Assembly (NCBI GenBank): GCA_028698975.1
Contig: JAQVVK010000004.1
Location: 10,950 to 26,373 of the forward strand
Reading direction: 5' to 3'
Source of the DNA: Victivallaceae bacterium
Lineage (GTDB): Bacteria > Verrucomicrobiota > Lentisphaeria > Victivallales > Victivallaceae
DNA: 15,424 nt
Shown here: piece after piece, positions 14,733 through 15,424 of the stretch
Numbering within the stretch: the stretch's first letter is position 1
Layout of the letters: the number at the start of each line of letters is the position of its first letter
Notes under the pieces: model-generated
Seen by the model: only the letters and a program-made list of their open reading frames with translations
What the model was told of the DNA's origin: nothing
The model's database searches: none
Translations under genes and position numbers: made by a program

Positions 14733-15251
14733 ATGGATTTTCATTTATTTGCCGTGTCGGCCGCCTCCGCCGCCGTTATAATAGGGCTGGGCGCGGGTTG
14801 CAGCCAAGCCGATGTGCAGGATGCCATGGCGCGTTCGGAGGCCAGACGCGAGGCGCGGGTGGCGGCTTTTGATCCGCTGCGCCCCGACCCGCAGTACCGG
14901 CTTCTTCCAGACCGCCCCAGACGCGCGACCTTGCCCCGTACCGCACCTGACGTGCCGGTCAAGCTGGTCGAGCCGCCGGCGATCTGGGAAGACGCCAGTG
15001 TCGACGCGGCGGGGTTGAAATTCACCACCAGCAAGATAAACGGCAACAATTTTCAGATTTATATGGTGGCGTCAAAACCGTTTTCCGGCAAACTGCGGGC
15101 GATCGCCAAAAACGCCTCGTTTTCCGAAATCGCCCGCGCCACAGCCAGTGCCGCTTTTGAGCCGGACGACGCCGGATACGTCGAATTTCAGATGCCAAAT
15201 TCGATGGCCGATGACGAAATCAAGCTGATCATCCTCGAGGTTGCCAAATAA
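14733..15251 (+). CDS. Hypothetical exported protein, possible lipoprotein
   Basis: A 172-residue protein of unknown function. The N-terminus is a hydrophobic stretch (about 4-22) ending GLGAGCSQA, so C23 could be a lipidated cysteine. The residue three before it is Gly rather than Leu/Val/Ile, and no Lys/Arg precedes the hydrophobic core, so the lipoprotein call is weak. Residues 24-75 are charged and Arg/Pro-rich, probably disordered. Residues 80-172 look like one small alpha/beta or beta domain, with KFTTSKINGNNFQIYMVASKP near 97-117. No family is recognised. GGGAGA lies eight bases before the ATG. The DUF486 gene starts two bases after its stop, so they are probably cotranscribed. Confidence 0.7.
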   Translation: MDFHLFAVSAASAAVIIGLGAGCSQADVQDAMARSEARREARVAAFDPLRPDPQYRLLPDRPRRATLPRTAPDVPVKLVEPPAIWEDASVDAAGLKFTTSKINGNNFQIYMVASKPFSGKLRAIAKNASFSEIARATASAAFEPDDAGYVEFQMPNSMADDEIKLIILEVAK

Positions 15252-15252
15252 A

Positions 15253-15424
15253 ATGGACTTTCTCACTTCTCCGGTGTTTCGCACGGTCGGTTTGCTGTTG
15301 CTTTCCAACGTATTCATGACGTTTGCATGGTACGGACACCTGAAATTTCTGTCGAACCGGACATGGCTGATCGCCGCGTTTGCCAGCTGGGGGATCGCTT
15401 TGTTTGAATACCTGCTTCAAGTAC
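15253..15424 (+). CDS. DMT-family small membrane protein (DUF486), truncated by window edge
   Basis: Fifty-seven codons are visible before the window ends; the frame is open at the right edge. The stretch LLLLSNVFMTFAWYGHLKFL (residues 14-33) and the later SWGIALFEYLLQV (45-57) are characteristic of DUF486 proteins. These are about 110-residue, four-helix relatives of the drug/metabolite transporter superfamily with no established substrate. Two hydrophobic segments are visible. It begins immediately after the upstream stop with no room for its own promoter, so it relies on the upstream gene's transcript. Confidence 0.85.
   Translation, partial: MDFLTSPVFRTVGLLLLSNVFMTFAWYGHLKFLSNRTWLIAAFASWGIALFEYLLQV

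Overview
The window is GC-rich (roughly 60% by eye), gene-dense DNA from a bacterium that is probably Gram-negative. The evidence for that is an AmpG-like muropeptide-type permease, a Na+-pumping biotin decarboxylase and a possible lipoprotein. The mixture (divergent Oad-type pump with an extended beta subunit, lysine 2,3-aminomutase, RgpF-type and DUF6056 surface-glycan proteins) would fit the Lentisphaerota/PVC group, but that assignment is an inference with low to moderate confidence.

Left block (1-6415, all + strand): a tightly packed apparent operon. It holds the tail of a membrane protein (possibly CvpA family), an AmpG/PAT-type MFS permease, a biotin-protein ligase without a DNA-binding domain (GTG start), and then oadG, oadA and oadB. 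Together oadGAB encode a membrane decarboxylase that would couple decarboxylation of a 3-oxo acid such as oxaloacetate to Na+ export. BirA would biotinylate K571 of OadA, the only biotin acceptor visible here. OadB carries about 170 extra N-terminal residues with a signal-like start. A strong intrinsic terminator ends the operon.

6434-7477 (+): a radical-SAM lysine 2,3-aminomutase that starts only about 20 bases after that terminator.

7478-7913: a 436-base stretch without a gene and the oddest part of the window. It contains a 36-base tandem repeat, a row of three GC-rich hairpins, and a 124-base palindromic element with 29-base arms (including TA at both ends) and three internal hairpins. 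Base composition also changes here: sampled lines are G-rich on the + strand to the left and C-rich to the right.

Right block: 7914-11144 (+) is a three-gene surface-polysaccharide cluster (RgpF-like protein, DUF6056-type membrane protein, GT2 glycosyltransferase). Convergent to it is a minus-strand operon, in transcription order PP2C phosphatase, OppF-type ATPase, and MsbA/PglK-type lipid-glycan flippase (14644 to 11189). The flippase may export what the convergent glycosyltransferases build. From 14733 a + strand pair follows: an unknown exported protein or lipoprotein, and a DUF486 DMT-family membrane protein cut by the window edge. No tRNA, rRNA, CRISPR array or complete transposase gene was seen.
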